A DNA stretch of 64,000 bases from Mesorhizobium sp. M9A.F.Ca.ET.002.03.1.2 (GTDB lineage Bacteria > Pseudomonadota > Alphaproteobacteria > Rhizobiales > Rhizobiaceae), in the NCBI RefSeq assembly GCF_003952365.1, contig NZ_CP034443.1:4705001-4769000 (forward strand), written 5' to 3'. Under the pieces are notes generated by a model, which saw only the letters and a program-made list of their open reading frames with translations, was not told where the DNA came from and ran no database searches. The first letter of the stretch is position 1. Each line of letters begins with the position of its first letter. Shown in pieces: positions 63,395 to 64,000 of this stretch. The translations under genes were made by a program, and so were the position numbers.

Positions 63395-64000
63395 CTACTG
63401 CTGGACGGCGTAGCATTCGATTTTCTTTTTCTTCAGGGCGTTGCAGGCTTTCCAGGCGGCGGTCTTCGAACCAAAGCCGAACCGGGCGCGGTAGTAGGTG
63501 ACGCCGTCCTTTTCGAAGGCGACGGTGAAGCCCGAGGCGTCGGCCAGGACCGAAGGCGCCTGCTTGATCGTCTTGTCGAGGAGGGCCTGGGCTTCGGACT
63601 GTTTTGGCGAAGAGGCGACCTGCACCGCCCAACCGGACGGCACCGATGCCGTTTTGACGGGATCGACGTCAGCTGGCTCGGCGTAGGCTGCCATGACCCG
63701 CGCGGTCGCCACGTCGTCCGCGGCGGCCGCAGCCACTGCCTTGACCTTCCTGGTCTGAACGGCCGGGGCGGTTTCTTCAACGACAGGCTCGGCCTCCTCA
63801 ACAAGAGAGGCTATGGCGTCGTCGTCCGGCTTGCTGTCCGGTGTCGGCGCGTCGTCCTTGGGCAGGAACACTTTTGCCAGCGCGGTGATCGGGTTGCCGC
63901 CGCTGGCTTTGGCGACCAGCATGCCGCTGCCGCGCGACGACGCCTTCGGCATGTAGGTGTTGATCAACCCGGCCATCTGGTTGTCGCGGCTGCCGCCGGA
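63395..64000 (-). CDS. SPOR-domain protein, C-terminal part of a probable D-alanyl-D-alanine carboxypeptidase (partial)
   Basis: The frame continues through the right window edge, so the N-terminus is missing. About 200 residues are seen. The first visible residues, SGGSRDNQMAGLINTYMPKAS, match the end of the penicillin-binding peptidase domain of DacA-type enzymes. An acidic alanine-rich linker follows, then a SPOR domain (GWAVQVASSPKQSEAQALL to FGSKTAAWKACNALKKKKIECYAV), which binds glycan strands lacking peptides at the septum. Identity as a D,D-carboxypeptidase is inferred. Confidence 0.8.
   Translation of the reverse strand, partial: SGGSRDNQMAGLINTYMPKASSRGSGMLVAKASGGNPITALAKVFLPKDDAPTPDSKPDDDAIASLVEEAEPVVEETAPAVQTRKVKAVAAAAADDVATARVMAAYAEPADVDPVKTASVPSGWAVQVASSPKQSEAQALLDKTIKQAPSVLADASGFTVAFEKDGVTYYRARFGFGSKTAAWKACNALKKKKIECYAVQQ

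Overview
The window is a gene-dense, high-GC stretch of chromosome from an alphaproteobacterium of the Rhizobiales, most likely Mesorhizobium or a close Phyllobacteriaceae relative. This is inferred from the rhizobial-type glycerol ABC operon, the BA14K protein, the GAAC-N7-GAAC LexA boxes, the Rhizobiales-type intergenic palindromes and many small rhizobial proteins of unknown function. It holds mainly housekeeping and transport genes, one tRNA, one insertion sequence and one frameshifted gene. I see no rRNA, CRISPR array, prophage or integrative island.

Layout. 1-6.2 kb: a partial exported protein, then urtABCDE, a urea ABC importer behind a good sigma-54 promoter match. 6.2-9.5 kb: a palindromic repeat, a 59-residue protein, a diguanylate cyclase, a DUF72 protein and a GNAT acetyltransferase. 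9.5-15.6 kb: uvrA and ssb, each with a LexA box, separated by a small exported protein and a clpP paralogue / SRPBCC / ArsR operon. 15.7-18.4 kb: OsmC-like, MarC-like, a lipocalin-like unknown and an AraC regulator. 18.5-26.5 kb: gyrA, coaD, two cyclophilins, a DMT transporter, then queA, a small protein and tgt. 26.5-31.8 kb: DUF4864, a stand-alone RAM domain, then a four-gene cluster (circularly permuted ATP-grasp, alpha-E, transglutaminase-like protease, Anbu-type proteasome-like peptidase). 31.8-43.6 kb: a PLP decarboxylase, then the glycerol regulon glpR, glpD, ABC transporter glpSTPQUV and glpK. 43.6-46.4 kb: a frameshifted gene, BA14K, tRNA-Lys and an IS481-family element. 46.3-50.4 kb (minus strand): pyrB, pyrC-prime, plsY, dprA. 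50.5-64 kb: aidB-like, an AEC transporter, small membrane proteins, ruvX, UPF0173, gatC/GNAT/gatA, ydcF, DUF599, sdaA, DUF1489, VWA and J-domain proteins, and the C-terminal part of a SPOR-domain D,D-carboxypeptidase-like protein.

How the genes work together. The urt genes import urea under probable nitrogen control. The glp block imports glycerol (GlpSTPQUV), phosphorylates it (GlpK) and oxidises glycerol-3-phosphate (GlpD) under GlpR. UvrA and SSB are DNA-damage inducible. PyrB with a non-catalytic PyrC partner makes carbamoyl-aspartate. QueA and Tgt belong to tRNA queuosine synthesis.

The observations most worth a second look are: the Anbu cluster, whose function is unresolved; the complementary motif loss in the two glycerol-transporter ATPases; a Tgt lacking three of its four usual zinc ligands; the DxHxH-less PyrC; the sigma-54 site before urtA; the duplicated 3' tail of glpQ that repeats a Shine-Dalgarno sequence; and an IS insertion whose exact pre-insertion sequence, including the native dprA stop codon, can be rebuilt.
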